From the NCBI GenBank assembly GCA_005223085.1, contig NJBP01000039.1, forward strand, positions 1 through 22,134: a DNA stretch of 22,134 bases. The letters are read 5' to 3'. The position numbers and the translations under genes are program-made. The notes beneath the pieces were generated by a model that searched no databases, was not told the origin of the DNA, and worked only from the letters and a program-made list of their open reading frames with translations. Below, in pieces: positions 1 to 7,770 of this stretch. The stretch's first letter is position 1. Every line of letters starts with the position of its first letter. Origin of the DNA: Candidatus Aerophobetes bacterium Ae_b3b. GTDB taxonomy: Bacteria; Aerophobota; Aerophobia; Aerophobales; AE-B3A.

Positions 1-1
1 G

Positions 2-757
2 AAGCTAGCCTGTAAAGAGCTTAGGATTAATAAAATCGGCTCTTTTAAGCTGTTTCTTTCCCGTCCTATTGAAGGAGAAATAAAAACTGTAACTATTCGT
101 AAAACTCTTTCTGGGAGATGGTATGTAACTTTCTCCTGTGATAATGTTTTTTCTAAACCACTTCCTAAAACTGGTAAATTCATTGGAATTGATGTTGGCT
201 GCCTCTCTTTTTTAACTACTTCCACTGGTGAGAAGATTAACAATCCCAGATTTTTTCAAAGAGCACAAAATATTTTAACTAAAAGACAAAGAGCAGTTTC
301 CCATAGGAAAAAGGGTTCTAAACGACGAACCAAAGCGAAAATATTGCTTGCAAAGGCTCACGAGAAAGTCTTTAACCAAAGAAGAGATTTCCATTTTAAA
401 ATTGCTAGAAAAATTCTTTTGGCGTATGATACTATCTATATCGAGAATATGAATCATTTTAAAAGCTATAGGGTACTTAATCGGTCTATGAGAGATGTGG
501 CCTGGTTTAATTTCTTTAACATTCTTCTTTTTAAAGCGGAAGAAGCTGGAAAAGAAGTTGTTAAAGTGCCTGCCAAGAATACATCGCAGAAATGTTCTAA
601 TTGCCAAAAACTCGTTCCCAAGGAATTGTCTTGTCGTATCCATAATTGTCCTTTCTGTGGCCTCTCTATAGATCGAGATATTAATGCCGCCCGCAATATT
701 CTAAGGCTCGGGCAGAGCCTTCAGGGAGCAGGAGCATTGGTTCCTGCGATGAACTGA
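2..757 (+). CDS. tnpB: TnpB RNA-guided nuclease (IS605 OrfB), 5' partial
   Basis: The reading frame is open from base 2 to the TGA at 755-757, giving 251 visible residues; the N-terminus lies before the window. In order it shows the RuvC-I motif GIDVG (about residues 61-65), a basic K/R-rich stretch, RuvC-II YIENMN (about 145-150), a four-cysteine zinc finger (CSNC near 198-201 and CPFC near 217-220) and RuvC-III DRDINAARN. The catalytic acidic residues D, E and D are all present, so the nuclease part looks intact. TnpB proteins are RNA-guided DNA nucleases encoded by IS200/IS605 and IS607 elements. They use a guide RNA made from the element's right end and flank, cut matching sites, and help retain the element. 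Whether a TnpA partner is present cannot be seen. Confidence 0.93.
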   Translation, partial: KLACKELRINKIGSFKLFLSRPIEGEIKTVTIRKTLSGRWYVTFSCDNVFSKPLPKTGKFIGIDVGCLSFLTTSTGEKINNPRFFQRAQNILTKRQRAVSHRKKGSKRRTKAKILLAKAHEKVFNQRRDFHFKIARKILLAYDTIYIENMNHFKSYRVLNRSMRDVAWFNFFNILLFKAEEAGKEVVKVPAKNTSQKCSNCQKLVPKELSCRIHNCPFCGLSIDRDINAARNILRLGQSLQGAGALVPAMN

Positions 758-762
758 GAATC

Positions 763-793
763 CTCTCGGACTTTAGTCCTGGGGAGTGTCAAA
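763..793 (+). ncRNA. Right-end hairpin, probable 3' scaffold of the TnpB guide RNA
   Basis: A GGAC/GTCC stem (768-771 with 776-779, loop TTTA) is extended by a partly wobble-paired CTCT/GGGG stem across one mismatch. It lies just after the tnpB stop and ends in GTCAA. In this family the guide RNA (reRNA or omegaRNA) spans the 3' end of tnpB and the right end, and the guide is copied from the flanking DNA. The first flanking bases here begin near 793. The RNA itself is inferred; only the hairpin is seen. Confidence 0.5.
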
Positions 794-835
794 GGTTTAC
801 GGATCTCGCAGGATGAAAAGAGAGGTGAGGCAAGA

Positions 836-1936
836 TTGGTTAAGGTAATGCTTAAAGGTTTGAAGAAATACTTTGGCAGAGTGAAGGCTGTTGATGATGT
901 AGACCTGGAGATCGAGGCCGGTGAGTTCCTGGTATTGCTTGGTCCTTCTGGCTGCGGCAAGACGACGTTGTTGCGCTGCGTGTCGGGCTTGGAGAGAGTT
1001 ACTGCTGGCAAGGTACTTTTCGATGATGATGATATGACCTACCTTTCACCAAAGGAGAGGAACATATCAATGGTCTTTCAAAACTATGCAGTGTGGCCAC
1101 ACATGACCGTGCATAATAATATCGCTTTTCCTTTGAGGATTAAAAAATACTCCCGACATGAGATAGAGAAACGAGTCCTCTGGGCAGCTAAACTCTTAGG
1201 GATAGATAACCTCCTGGAGCGTTATCCGGCACAGCTTTCCGGTGGACAAAGACAACGAGTGGCAGTGGCAAGGGCGATTGTGATGGAGCCAAGGGTATTG
1301 TTGATGGACGAGCCGTTATCCAATCTCGATGCTCTCTTGCGTGTAAGAATGCGCAGCGAGGTAAAAAAATTACAGCGGAATCTTGAAGTTACCACCATTT
1401 ATGTCACCCATGATCAGGTAGAAGCGATGACCATGGGTGACCGGATCGCTGTGTTAGAACAAGGTAAGCTTCAACAGTTGGGCAGCTCTAGCAATATCTA
1501 TCACAATCCGGTTAATATGTTCGTAGCAGGATTCATCGGTTCACCACAGATGAATTTCATTGAGGTTGAGATCGCAAGGGAGAACAAAAGATTATACTTA
1601 AGAACAAAAGGTTTGATAATACCTTTATTGGATGAATTCAAGGCTAAAGTTTCCAAGCTTTCAGACAAGAGAAATTATGTCCTGGGCATAAGGCCGGAGC
1701 ATATTTACGTGGCTGGTCGAGCGCCAACCCATAAAGTAGCACCAACAAAGGGCAAAGTCTACTTTCTGGAGCTGTTGAGGTCAGACACTGTCGTCCATCT
1801 GGAAAAAGAGTTCGGGTTTCTTGTCGTTAAGGCATCAGGGGATTTAAAAGTAGAGGAGGATAGGGAGCTCGAGATCCTATTCGATCTGACCAGAATTCAT
1901 CTGTTTGATAAAGATACAGGTAAGGCAATATTATGA
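836..1936 (+). CDS. Sugar ABC transporter ATP-binding protein, MalK/UgpC/MsmX type
   Basis: This 366-residue protein is the cytoplasmic ATPase of a carbohydrate-uptake (CUT1) ABC transporter. Visible motifs: Walker A GPSGCGKT (36-43), Q-loop Q82, signature LSGGQ (134-138), Walker B VLLMDE (154-159), H-loop His192, then a TOBE-type C-terminal region containing GIRPEH. I chose the TTG start at 836 because AGAGGTGAGG lies a few bases upstream; an in-frame ATG at 848 is the alternative. No permease or binding protein is adjacent. The incomplete CUT1 transporter at 8058-11214 lacks an ATPase, and this protein could serve it, as MsmX-type ATPases serve several systems. It is followed after 32 bases by the mannosylglycerate synthase, so the two are probably co-transcribed. 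The transported substrate is unknown. Confidence 0.93.
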   Translation: MVKVMLKGLKKYFGRVKAVDDVDLEIEAGEFLVLLGPSGCGKTTLLRCVSGLERVTAGKVLFDDDDMTYLSPKERNISMVFQNYAVWPHMTVHNNIAFPLRIKKYSRHEIEKRVLWAAKLLGIDNLLERYPAQLSGGQRQRVAVARAIVMEPRVLLMDEPLSNLDALLRVRMRSEVKKLQRNLEVTTIYVTHDQVEAMTMGDRIAVLEQGKLQQLGSSSNIYHNPVNMFVAGFIGSPQMNFIEVEIARENKRLYLRTKGLIIPLLDEFKAKVSKLSDKRNYVLGIRPEHIYVAGRAPTHKVAPTKGKVYFLELLRSDTVVHLEKEFGFLVVKASGDLKVEEDRELEILFDLTRIHLFDKDTGKAIL

Positions 1937-1968
1937 AGTCAGGTGGAAGGATAGTTTTACTTTAGCCC

Positions 1969-3135
1969 ATGAAAAAAAGAAGTCTGCAAAGTATGGTCTG
2001 TTTTCCTTTTAAGGCCGAGAATGCTCAGGTTTTCCTCAAGAATATAAAGGAGGCTTTGGCTCATCCCAGAGTAGGAGAAGTTCTGGGTGTGGGTTACGAG
2101 AAAAATAACTGCTTTGAAGAGATAGAGGCTAAGCTCTCCGGGGTTGAAAGGAAGGGGAAGAAAATTCACCTCATGGTGCAGAAAAGATGGGGAAAGAAGC
2201 GTCCTGGTAAGGGAGATGGTATGAATACAGCTCTGGACTACTTTGTTAATCACACATCTTTCGATAGAATTCATTTTTACGATGCTGACATTGTCACCTT
2301 TAGCCGTCAATGGATTGAGAAAGGGGAGAAAAGACTTGAGGAGGATTATCAGGTAGTAAGATTTTTCTTTCCCAAGGTCTCCACTGATGGTATGATCACC
2401 TGGAATATCACTAGATGTGGCTTGGCTTATAACTGGCCCCATACTATTCTTCCCCTTATTGAACAGCCTCTGGGAGGAGAACTTATCCTTAAAAGGGAGA
2501 TGGCCGAAAGGTTAATTAAAGACCCCTGGGTAATGAACTATAGTGACTGGGGTATAGATACTGCCTATGCGCTGGCCTTCGCAAAATATCAAGCTCCCCT
2601 CTACGAAGCTTACATTCAGGAGGGGAAACTTCATAAGCTCTACGGCAGGCTTAGCGATCTTTATACCATGCTCGTAGAGTGCTTTGTCGTTATTAAGGAA
2701 AGTTCGGCAATGCCAATAAATACCGAAAGTACTCTTTATAAGAAGGATACGGTGGAAAAGATTCCTTCCTCTATCCAGGAAAAAACAGCCTTTGATGTCA
2801 AGGAGACCATTCCTTTACTAACGGTGAATTGGACCGAGGAGGAGATGGAGCTACTTAATTTTTTTCCTTCAAAGATAAAAGAAGGAATGAGGTCATGCCG
2901 AAATAACCTTGACCTTCATTTTATGGGTCCTCAGGCCTGGTATGAAGTATATGAAGTTTTACTAGAAAAATTCGACCAAAATAAAAAAGCCTGGCGAGAC
3001 CTCTTATTTCGTTTGTGGATAGCCAGAGTTCTCAATCACACATTCTACTATGCATCCAAAGGTTATGAGTACACTATGAAAAGTCTGGAAGATATGGTCG
3101 GTTATTTTGTCCAGAGAAGGCTCAAGGAGGGCTAA
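1969..3135 (+). CDS. mgs: Mannosylglycerate synthase (GT78, single-step type)
   Basis: The 388-residue product resembles Rhodothermus marinus mannosylglycerate synthase along its whole length. That enzyme joins GDP-mannose and D-glycerate to make 2-O-alpha-mannosylglycerate, a compatible solute for heat and salt stress. Shared landmarks are the N-terminal VCFPFK, the RPGKGDGMNTAL loop (79-89), the DAD metal motif (105-107), STDGMITW (138-145), IEQPLGGEL (164-172), SDWGID (192-197) and EGKLHKLYG with the metal-ligand type His222. The single-step route needs no separate phosphatase, and none is present. ATG 1969 has only a distant purine-rich stretch upstream. ATG 1993 (giving MVCFPFK) matches the Rhodothermus start better and is a real alternative. 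An AAGGAGG near its end serves the next gene. Sugar donor range cannot be judged; the family also accepts other GDP-sugars. Confidence 0.9.
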   Translation: MKKRSLQSMVCFPFKAENAQVFLKNIKEALAHPRVGEVLGVGYEKNNCFEEIEAKLSGVERKGKKIHLMVQKRWGKKRPGKGDGMNTALDYFVNHTSFDRIHFYDADIVTFSRQWIEKGEKRLEEDYQVVRFFFPKVSTDGMITWNITRCGLAYNWPHTILPLIEQPLGGELILKREMAERLIKDPWVMNYSDWGIDTAYALAFAKYQAPLYEAYIQEGKLHKLYGRLSDLYTMLVECFVVIKESSAMPINTESTLYKKDTVEKIPSSIQEKTAFDVKETIPLLTVNWTEEEMELLNFFPSKIKEGMRSCRNNLDLHFMGPQAWYEVYEVLLEKFDQNKKAWRDLLFRLWIARVLNHTFYYASKGYEYTMKSLEDMVGYFVQRRLKEG

Positions 3136-3138
3136 GAG

Positions 3139-4437
3139 ATGGAAAATGAAAGTAGTTTAGCAGAAGAGGCAAGGGATCAGATTGAAGAGATGGGGAAAGC
3201 GGACATTCTGGTGGGGATACCCAGTTTTAATAATGAAAAATCTATTGAACATGTAGTGAGAGCAGTTCAGTATGGTTTGGCTAAATACTTTCCTAAATTT
3301 AGATCGGTGGTCATGAACTCCGATGGTGGTTCAACCGATAAAACCAGGGAAATCGTTAAGGAGACCAGTATTTACCCTGATTTACATACCATTCTCATTG
3401 AACATCCAGTTCGACCAGCGAGGAGTCTTTCCACTCCCTATCATGGTATTCCCGGAAAAGGAAGTGCTTTCAAGGCTATCTTCGAAACAGCAAAGTTGCT
3501 GAAGGTAAGAGCCTGTGTGGTGGTCGATTCTGATGTAAGAAGCATTAATCCTGAATGGATTGAGCTTTTGGCCGGTCCGATCGTGATAAAAGGTTATGAT
3601 TATGTTTCTCCGCTTTACCTTCGTCATAAATACGATGCTACCATTACCAATTCCATTGTCTACCCTTTAACCAGAGCCCTTACTGGTTTAAGGGTGCGTC
3701 AACCCATAGGGGGAGATTTTGGATTCTCGGGCAAACTAGTTAAATCCTTCTTGGACAAGGATGTTTGGGGAACGGATGTGGCCCGTTATGGTATAGATAT
3801 CTGGATGACTGCTACCGCTATAAACGAGGGCTACAAGGTGTGTCAATCTTTCTTGGGAGCCAAAATACATGATGCCAAGGATCCCGGGAAAGATCTCGCT
3901 CCCATGTTTAAACAAGTCGTGGGCACTCTTTTTCACCTCATGTGTGATTATGAAAATCACTGGAAGCAGATCACCCGTGCAAAGCCCCCCGCTGTTTACG
4001 GTTTCCGTTCGGAAGCTTCGCCTGAGCCGGTAGCGCTAAACCGTAAGCTTTTGGTAGATAAATTTAGAAAAGGATTAATGGAGAATCGTGATTATTGGCT
4101 TACTTTTCTTCCACGCGAAAGGATAAGACAGCTAGAAAAAGTAGCCAGGCTTCCCTTCGATGGATTTAGTCTTTCTCAGACGCTTTGGATAAAAACGGTC
4201 TATGACTTTGCCGTTGCCTATCGTCAAAGAAAAGCTGCTCCACTTGAGGTGAGGGATCAACTCCTCGAGTCTCTGGTGCCTATTTATTTTGGAAGGACAG
4301 CTTCCTTTGCTATTGAGACCAGAGATATGCCGACCTACGAGGCCGAAGAGGTAATTGAACGCTTATGTGATAAGTTTGAAAAATTAAAGCCTTACCTCCT
4401 CCAGCGATGGGACTCTATTGTAAATAATGAGGGATAG
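3139..4437 (+). CDS. GT81-family glycosyltransferase, probable glucosylglycerate-type synthase
   Basis: The 432-residue protein has the fold signature of GT81 enzymes, which make glucosyl-3-phosphoglycerate or glucosylglycerate from NDP-glucose. Seen in order: VGIPSFNNEKSI (25-36), nucleotide-binding SDGGSTDKT (61-69), PGKGSAF (105-111), the DSD metal motif (130-132), RQPIGGDFGFS (187-197) and YGIDIWMT (217-224). The C-terminal 170 residues are longer than in the short mycobacterial GpgS type and are rich in charged helices. It starts 3 bases after mgs with AAGGAGG at 3124-3130, so the two are translated from one message. No glucosyl-3-phosphoglycerate phosphatase is near, leaving open whether the acceptor is glycerate or 3-phosphoglycerate. 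Together with mgs it could make two solutes or contribute to a mixed mannosyl-glucosyl-glycerate. Confidence 0.8.
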   Translation: MENESSLAEEARDQIEEMGKADILVGIPSFNNEKSIEHVVRAVQYGLAKYFPKFRSVVMNSDGGSTDKTREIVKETSIYPDLHTILIEHPVRPARSLSTPYHGIPGKGSAFKAIFETAKLLKVRACVVVDSDVRSINPEWIELLAGPIVIKGYDYVSPLYLRHKYDATITNSIVYPLTRALTGLRVRQPIGGDFGFSGKLVKSFLDKDVWGTDVARYGIDIWMTATAINEGYKVCQSFLGAKIHDAKDPGKDLAPMFKQVVGTLFHLMCDYENHWKQITRAKPPAVYGFRSEASPEPVALNRKLLVDKFRKGLMENRDYWLTFLPRERIRQLEKVARLPFDGFSLSQTLWIKTVYDFAVAYRQRKAAPLEVRDQLLESLVPIYFGRTASFAIETRDMPTYEAEEVIERLCDKFEKLKPYLLQRWDSIVNNEG

Positions 4438-4445
4438 TCTGATCT

Positions 4446-4563
4446 CTAAATGGTCTTTTCTTCTATCTGCCGGCAAATACTTCCTGCGGCCAGAAAAATA
4501 CTTATCAAAGCGGTGAAGAAGGAGATAGAGGCAAGACCTAGAAATAGCCAAAACGGCTCCCAT
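4446..4563 (-). pseudogene. Possible small membrane protein, frame broken after its ATG
   Basis: Directly after the nadK stop, an ATG (4563-4561) is followed one base out of frame by a 38-codon open frame ending in TAG at 4448-4446. That frame starts WEPFWLFLGL, continues as an unbroken hydrophobic segment of about 25 residues (including FFTALISIFLAAG) and ends in a charged tail (CRQIEEKTI). This is a convincing single-span membrane peptide and fits the gap before the convergent gene. Removing one G from the GGG after the AT would join the ATG to the frame. As given, the in-frame ATG product is unlike any protein. It may be a sequencing slip, a genuine frameshift or chance. No family is recognised. 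Confidence 0.33.
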
Positions 4564-4576
4564 TTTACCTGGGAGC
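4556..4576. terminator. Hairpin between convergent genes, possible bidirectional terminator
   Basis: A perfect 7-bp stem, GCTCCCA (4556-4562) with TGGGAGC (4570-4576), encloses a 7-base loop. It lies between the + strand GT81 gene (stop at 4437) and the - strand nadK gene, and overlaps the nadK stop. On the + strand it is followed by TTTATAA; on the - strand by CGTTTTGG. The T-runs are short, so termination strength is uncertain. Confidence 0.5.
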
Positions 4577-5443
4577 TTTATAACTAATGCCAGTCCATCC
4601 CAGTTTGGTTTGGAGCATTCTGAAGAAAAACTTCTCTTTTAATCTTATTAAAGTAGCCTGAGAGGAAGCCTTTTTTACTCTAATTATATCCTCTTCCTTT
4701 AGATCATAGACAACCTGACCATCTATGGTAAGCAGGGTTTTACCGGAAGAAGGCTCCACAATGACATCTATCTCGTCCGTTTCCGGGATGACCAAAGGTC
4801 TCACCGCCAGGGTATGGGCACAGATAGGGGAGAGGATTACTACCCCCAGATTGGGATGCACTACCGGGCCACCAGTGGAAAGAGAGTAAGCCGTGGAACC
4901 GGTGGGAGTGGAAATAACCAATCCATCAGCCGAGTAAGTGGTAATGAATTCCCCGCCCACAAAGGTCTTAAGATTTATAATGCGAGGAATTCCCCTTTTA
5001 CTGATCACTACATCATTTAAAGCAAGACAGGTTTCTATTTTTTTTTTATTTCGGATGAGATTTGCCTCCAACATGAGGCGTTTTTCGGTTCGATAATCGT
5101 CGGCTAGGATCTTATTCAGACCCTGCCGATATCGAGAAATGGGAATTTCAGTAAGGAAGCCTAATCCCCCAAAATTGATGCCCAGAAGGGGGACCTCATA
5201 AGGGGCAAAATCCCGGGCTGCTCGGCAAAGAGTTCCATCCCCCCCCAGACTGATAACAAGATCTGAGATTTCACCTATCTCACTTTTGTCTGCTACTAGA
5301 TCATGCCGATGGATCCTGTTCCCTAACCAATTAGTTACCAGGACCCGATTTTCTTTTTTCTCTAGCCACTGGATCACACCCCGGGCATACTGGACTGCAC
5401 CTTCCTTCTCTCTATTTACAATTATTCCCATGGTTTTAGACAT
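4565..5443 (-). CDS. nadK: NAD kinase
   Basis: This 292-residue cytoplasmic enzyme phosphorylates NAD to NADP. It carries the family's GGDGT motif (67-71) after ISL, the GINFGGLGFL segment (88-97), LNDVVISK (142-149) and the glycine/serine-rich SADGLVISTPTGSTAYS stretch (171-187). The length is normal for bacterial NadK. The ATG at 5443 is preceded by AGGAAAG. The gene begins 12 bases after the stop of the DUF212 gene, consistent with one operon with xseA and xseB. The last codons overlap a hairpin that may end the transcript. Confidence 0.97.
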   Translation of the reverse strand: MSKTMGIIVNREKEGAVQYARGVIQWLEKKENRVLVTNWLGNRIHRHDLVADKSEIGEISDLVISLGGDGTLCRAARDFAPYEVPLLGINFGGLGFLTEIPISRYRQGLNKILADDYRTEKRLMLEANLIRNKKKIETCLALNDVVISKRGIPRIINLKTFVGGEFITTYSADGLVISTPTGSTAYSLSTGGPVVHPNLGVVILSPICAHTLAVRPLVIPETDEIDVIVEPSSGKTLLTIDGQVVYDLKEEDIIRVKKASSQATLIRLKEKFFFRMLQTKLGWTGISYKAPR

Positions 5444-5455
5444 TCTTCTTTCCTC

Positions 5456-5899
5456 TTACATCCAGAGCAAAGCCATGAAAAATCCTACTATTCCCCCCAC
5501 TAGAACCTCAATGGGGCTGTGACCCATGCTTTCCTTTAGTTTGAGTTTTGTGTTGGCTTGGTAGGCCAGATGGTGAATCAATTCATTCAAAAATTCTGCT
5601 TGTTTTCCCACTTCTCTACGCACGCCAATTGCCTCATACATTGTAACCAGAGCTAGAACTAAAACGATGATGAAAATGGTGGATCCAACCCCCTGCTTTA
5701 TTCCTACACCTGTGAGCAAGGCTACCACGGCCGCAGCATGAGAGGAGGGCATCCCCCCTGGTTCTATAAAGCGGCGCAATTTTAGTTTTTTCTCTTCCAT
5801 GGCTGAGACTACCACTTTTAGTGCCTGGGTCAGAATCCAGGCCCAAAAAACAGCCATGAGCAAAGGGTGGTTAAGAATAAAGTAAAGAATTTTCAGCAT
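5456..5899 (-). CDS. Divergent PAP2 family (DUF212, YuiD-like) membrane protein
   Basis: The 147-residue product has hydrophobic segments at about 5-30, 55-67, 74-92 and 130-147, so it is an integral membrane protein. The conserved block GGMPSSHAAAVVAL (48-61) is the divergent phosphatidic-acid-phosphatase motif, and RREVGKQA (94-101) and KESMGHSPIEVLVGG (122-136) are further hallmarks of this family. An AGGTGA just before the ATG sets the start. Its enzymatic role has not been settled for the family; a lipid-phosphate phosphatase activity is only suggested by the motif. It lies between xseB and nadK in a same-strand run, about 77 bases after xseB. Confidence 0.9.
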   Translation of the reverse strand: MLKILYFILNHPLLMAVFWAWILTQALKVVVSAMEEKKLKLRRFIEPGGMPSSHAAAVVALLTGVGIKQGVGSTIFIIVLVLALVTMYEAIGVRREVGKQAEFLNELIHHLAYQANTKLKLKESMGHSPIEVLVGGIVGFFMALLWM

Positions 5900-5976
5900 C
5901 GATTCACCTGAAAATTTTTGGGTTTTTCTTTGGGGTTCGTTTTGTGGTATTTTGTGAAATCTTTTGGCTCATTGCC

Positions 5977-6279
5977 TTAATTTTCCTCATTTCGGAAAAG
6001 AGAATCTGATGATGATGGTTTTTTTGGACTCTCAGTTTTTCGACTTTTTTCGCGTTCTCCCGTGATTCTTTCTTTTGCCCAATCTTTTAGTCTAAATTTC
6101 TCTCCTTCCTTTATTAAAACCTGAATCTTTTTCTTTACCTCGTCCAACCTTTTTTCACAAAAGCCGATTAATTTCATTCCCTCTTCAAATTTCGCCAGAG
6201 CTCCATCCAGGGAAAGATTACCCTGTTCCAGCTCTTCAGTAATTTTTTCCAGTCGCTCCATTGCTTCCTCAAACTTCAC
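5977..6279 (-). CDS. xseB: Exodeoxyribonuclease VII small subunit
   Basis: The 100-residue protein is the small subunit of exonuclease VII, which degrades single-stranded DNA with XseA. The first 65 residues match the family: FEEAMERLEKI (3-13), a charged EELEQGNLSLDGAL turn and a second helix beginning FEEGMKLIGFCEKRL. The tail after about residue 70 is longer than usual, highly charged and serine-rich, with little similarity expected to other members. It begins with GTG at 6279 behind a very strong GGGAGGAT, and overlaps the end of xseA by 11 bases, which suggests translational coupling that would keep the subunits in step. Confidence 0.95.
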   Translation of the reverse strand: MKFEEAMERLEKITEELEQGNLSLDGALAKFEEGMKLIGFCEKRLDEVKKKIQVLIKEGEKFRLKDWAKERITGEREKSRKTESPKKPSSSDSLFRNEEN

Positions 6280-7618
6280 TTTTATCCTCCCTCTGATAAA
6301 CCCGAGAGTATAGTGTCCCCCTATGTAGTTTTGTCCTCATCTTTGCCCCTTTCTTAACCTGCTTGGAGGCCGTAATTATCTCTCCCTTAGGATAGCTAAA
6401 GCAAATACTATAGCCTCTCTTCAGAATAGATAAAGGAGAAAGGTCCCTGAGTCGATCTTTCCCGAAAGATAGCTTCTCTTTTTCTTTTTCTATTCTCATC
6501 TTTCCCAGGCCCTCTAATTTGTCTCGCAGTCTATCTAGTTTCTCCCTCGAAAGATTTATCATTTGCAAGGGAGACGATTGCCTTAGACCGTGGGCAAGAC
6601 TTGAAAGTCCATTTCTTGCTAGCTCCTGCTTCTGAACAATGCAGGAACCTATCCTTCTTTCAAAGTCATCTATTTCCTGCCTAAGATCCTCTATTCTCCG
6701 GTAAGGTTGTCGGAAGGCAGGAGAACTCTTTATTTTATCGAGATCGCCATGAGCAATATCTAGATAGTTATTTATGAGATAACAGACTCTCTGCTGCTGC
6801 CCTCTTAACGACTCCAGGAGGTCTTTCTTTTTTGGAATTATGAGTTCGGCGGCTGCTGAGGGGGTGGGAGCTCTCTTATCGGCTACAAAGTCGGAGATAG
6901 TTACATCTATTTCATGTCCTACGGCAGATACGATAGGGATGCGAGAATCGTAAATGGCCTCGGCGACTATCCGCTCATTAAAACTAAAAAGATCCTCGAA
7001 AGACCCCCCACCTCTTCCTACGATTATTACATCAACTTCACCATAATCATTTAGATCCCTAATAGCTTGGGCAATGGCTTGCGGAGCTTCTTTTCCCTGA
7101 ACCCGGCAGGGAGAAAGAACAATCTCCATATTAGGAAAACGTCCATCCAGAACAGTAAGGATATCTCTGATAGCTGCTCCCTCAGGGGAAGTAACCACTC
7201 CTATCCTCTGGGGAAGATAGGGCAGGGGAACTTTGTGTTCGGGTTCAAAGTACCCCTGACGCTTTAGTTCTTCTTTTAACTGCTCAAATCTAAGATAAAG
7301 AACGCCTTCCCCTAGAGGATGAATCTCCTGGACGTAGAGCTGATACTTACCTTGAGGTTTATAGACTCGCATGCTTCCCTGAGCTACGACTTCCAGTCCA
7401 TTCTTAAGGGCAAATTTTAGAGTATCAGCCCTATCCTGAAACATAATGCAGGAAAGAAGGCCCTCTTCATCTTTGAGGGCAAAGTATAGATGTCGGGAAG
7501 GTGCCTTAAAATTTGAAATCTCACCCCTCACCCAGATGTCTTGCAGGATCTCATCACCCTCCACCAGCCTCTTTATATACCTGGTAATCTCACCTACCGT
7601 GTAGATATGCACTGACAT
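6269..7618 (-). CDS. xseA: Exodeoxyribonuclease VII large subunit
   Basis: This is the catalytic subunit of exonuclease VII. With the ATG at 7618 it has 449 residues, the usual size. It begins HIYTVGEITRYIK, then has an N-terminal OB-fold (WVRGEISNF, LYFALKDEEG), the central catalytic region with VTSPEGAAIRDI, VGRGGGSFEDLFSFNE and VSAVGHEIDVTISDFVADKRAPTPSAAAE (read as separate adjacent motifs), and a long coiled-coil C-terminal half. An AGGG lies 7 bases before the ATG. The frame stays open upstream to a TTG at 7711, and a perfect AAGGAGG at 7674-7680 precedes an in-frame ATT at 7666, so a 16-residue longer product is possible. It is the first gene of the xseA-xseB-DUF212-nadK run and is divergent from the transport cluster. 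Confidence 0.95.
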   Translation of the reverse strand: MSVHIYTVGEITRYIKRLVEGDEILQDIWVRGEISNFKAPSRHLYFALKDEEGLLSCIMFQDRADTLKFALKNGLEVVAQGSMRVYKPQGKYQLYVQEIHPLGEGVLYLRFEQLKEELKRQGYFEPEHKVPLPYLPQRIGVVTSPEGAAIRDILTVLDGRFPNMEIVLSPCRVQGKEAPQAIAQAIRDLNDYGEVDVIIVGRGGGSFEDLFSFNERIVAEAIYDSRIPIVSAVGHEIDVTISDFVADKRAPTPSAAAELIIPKKKDLLESLRGQQQRVCYLINNYLDIAHGDLDKIKSSPAFRQPYRRIEDLRQEIDDFERRIGSCIVQKQELARNGLSSLAHGLRQSSPLQMINLSREKLDRLRDKLEGLGKMRIEKEKEKLSFGKDRLRDLSPLSILKRGYSICFSYPKGEIITASKQVKKGAKMRTKLHRGTLYSRVYQREDKSEV

Positions 7619-7735
7619 TTTTTGTCCCTGAACCTGAATTCTGTCCTCGTTGGATAACTGTAAAATAGCAAATCCTCCTTCATTGTCAAATTTAATGGCC
7701 AGCAGTCTCAAAAAATCTTCGATTCCGAGTGCGGG

Positions 7736-7770
7736 TTGACAAGAATTTTAAAATGATTATGCTATATAAT
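7736..7770 (+). promoter_or_regulatory. Probable sigma-70-type promoter of the transport/catabolic cluster
   Basis: A perfect TTGACA (7736-7741) is followed by an AT-rich stretch with overlapping -10 candidates: TATGCT at 7758-7763 (spacer 16), an extended TGC-TATATA ending at 7768, and consensus TATAAT at 7765-7770 (spacer 23, too long for the same -35). It points toward the binding-protein gene at 8058. The exact start point is not determinable. Confidence 0.6.

Larger units (their letters stand above)
1..793 (+). mobile_element. IS200/IS605-type element, 3' portion with right end
   Basis: The visible part holds most of a tnpB gene followed by a short right end. The right end carries a hairpin (about 763-784) and finishes in a GTCAA-type sequence near 788-792, a common right-end form in this family. 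The left end, any tnpA and the target tetranucleotide lie before the window. No terminal inverted repeats or target duplication are expected, because these elements move as single strands. The element stops about 43 bases before the ATPase gene start, so it lies directly upstream of that operon. The exact right boundary is inferred from the hairpin and GTCAA motif and could be off by a few bases. Confidence 0.75.

Noticed and set aside
275-643. Open frame on the - strand across tnpB
   Set aside because: It is a shadow of tnpB; its product is a run of phenylalanine, serine and lysine without recognisable motifs.
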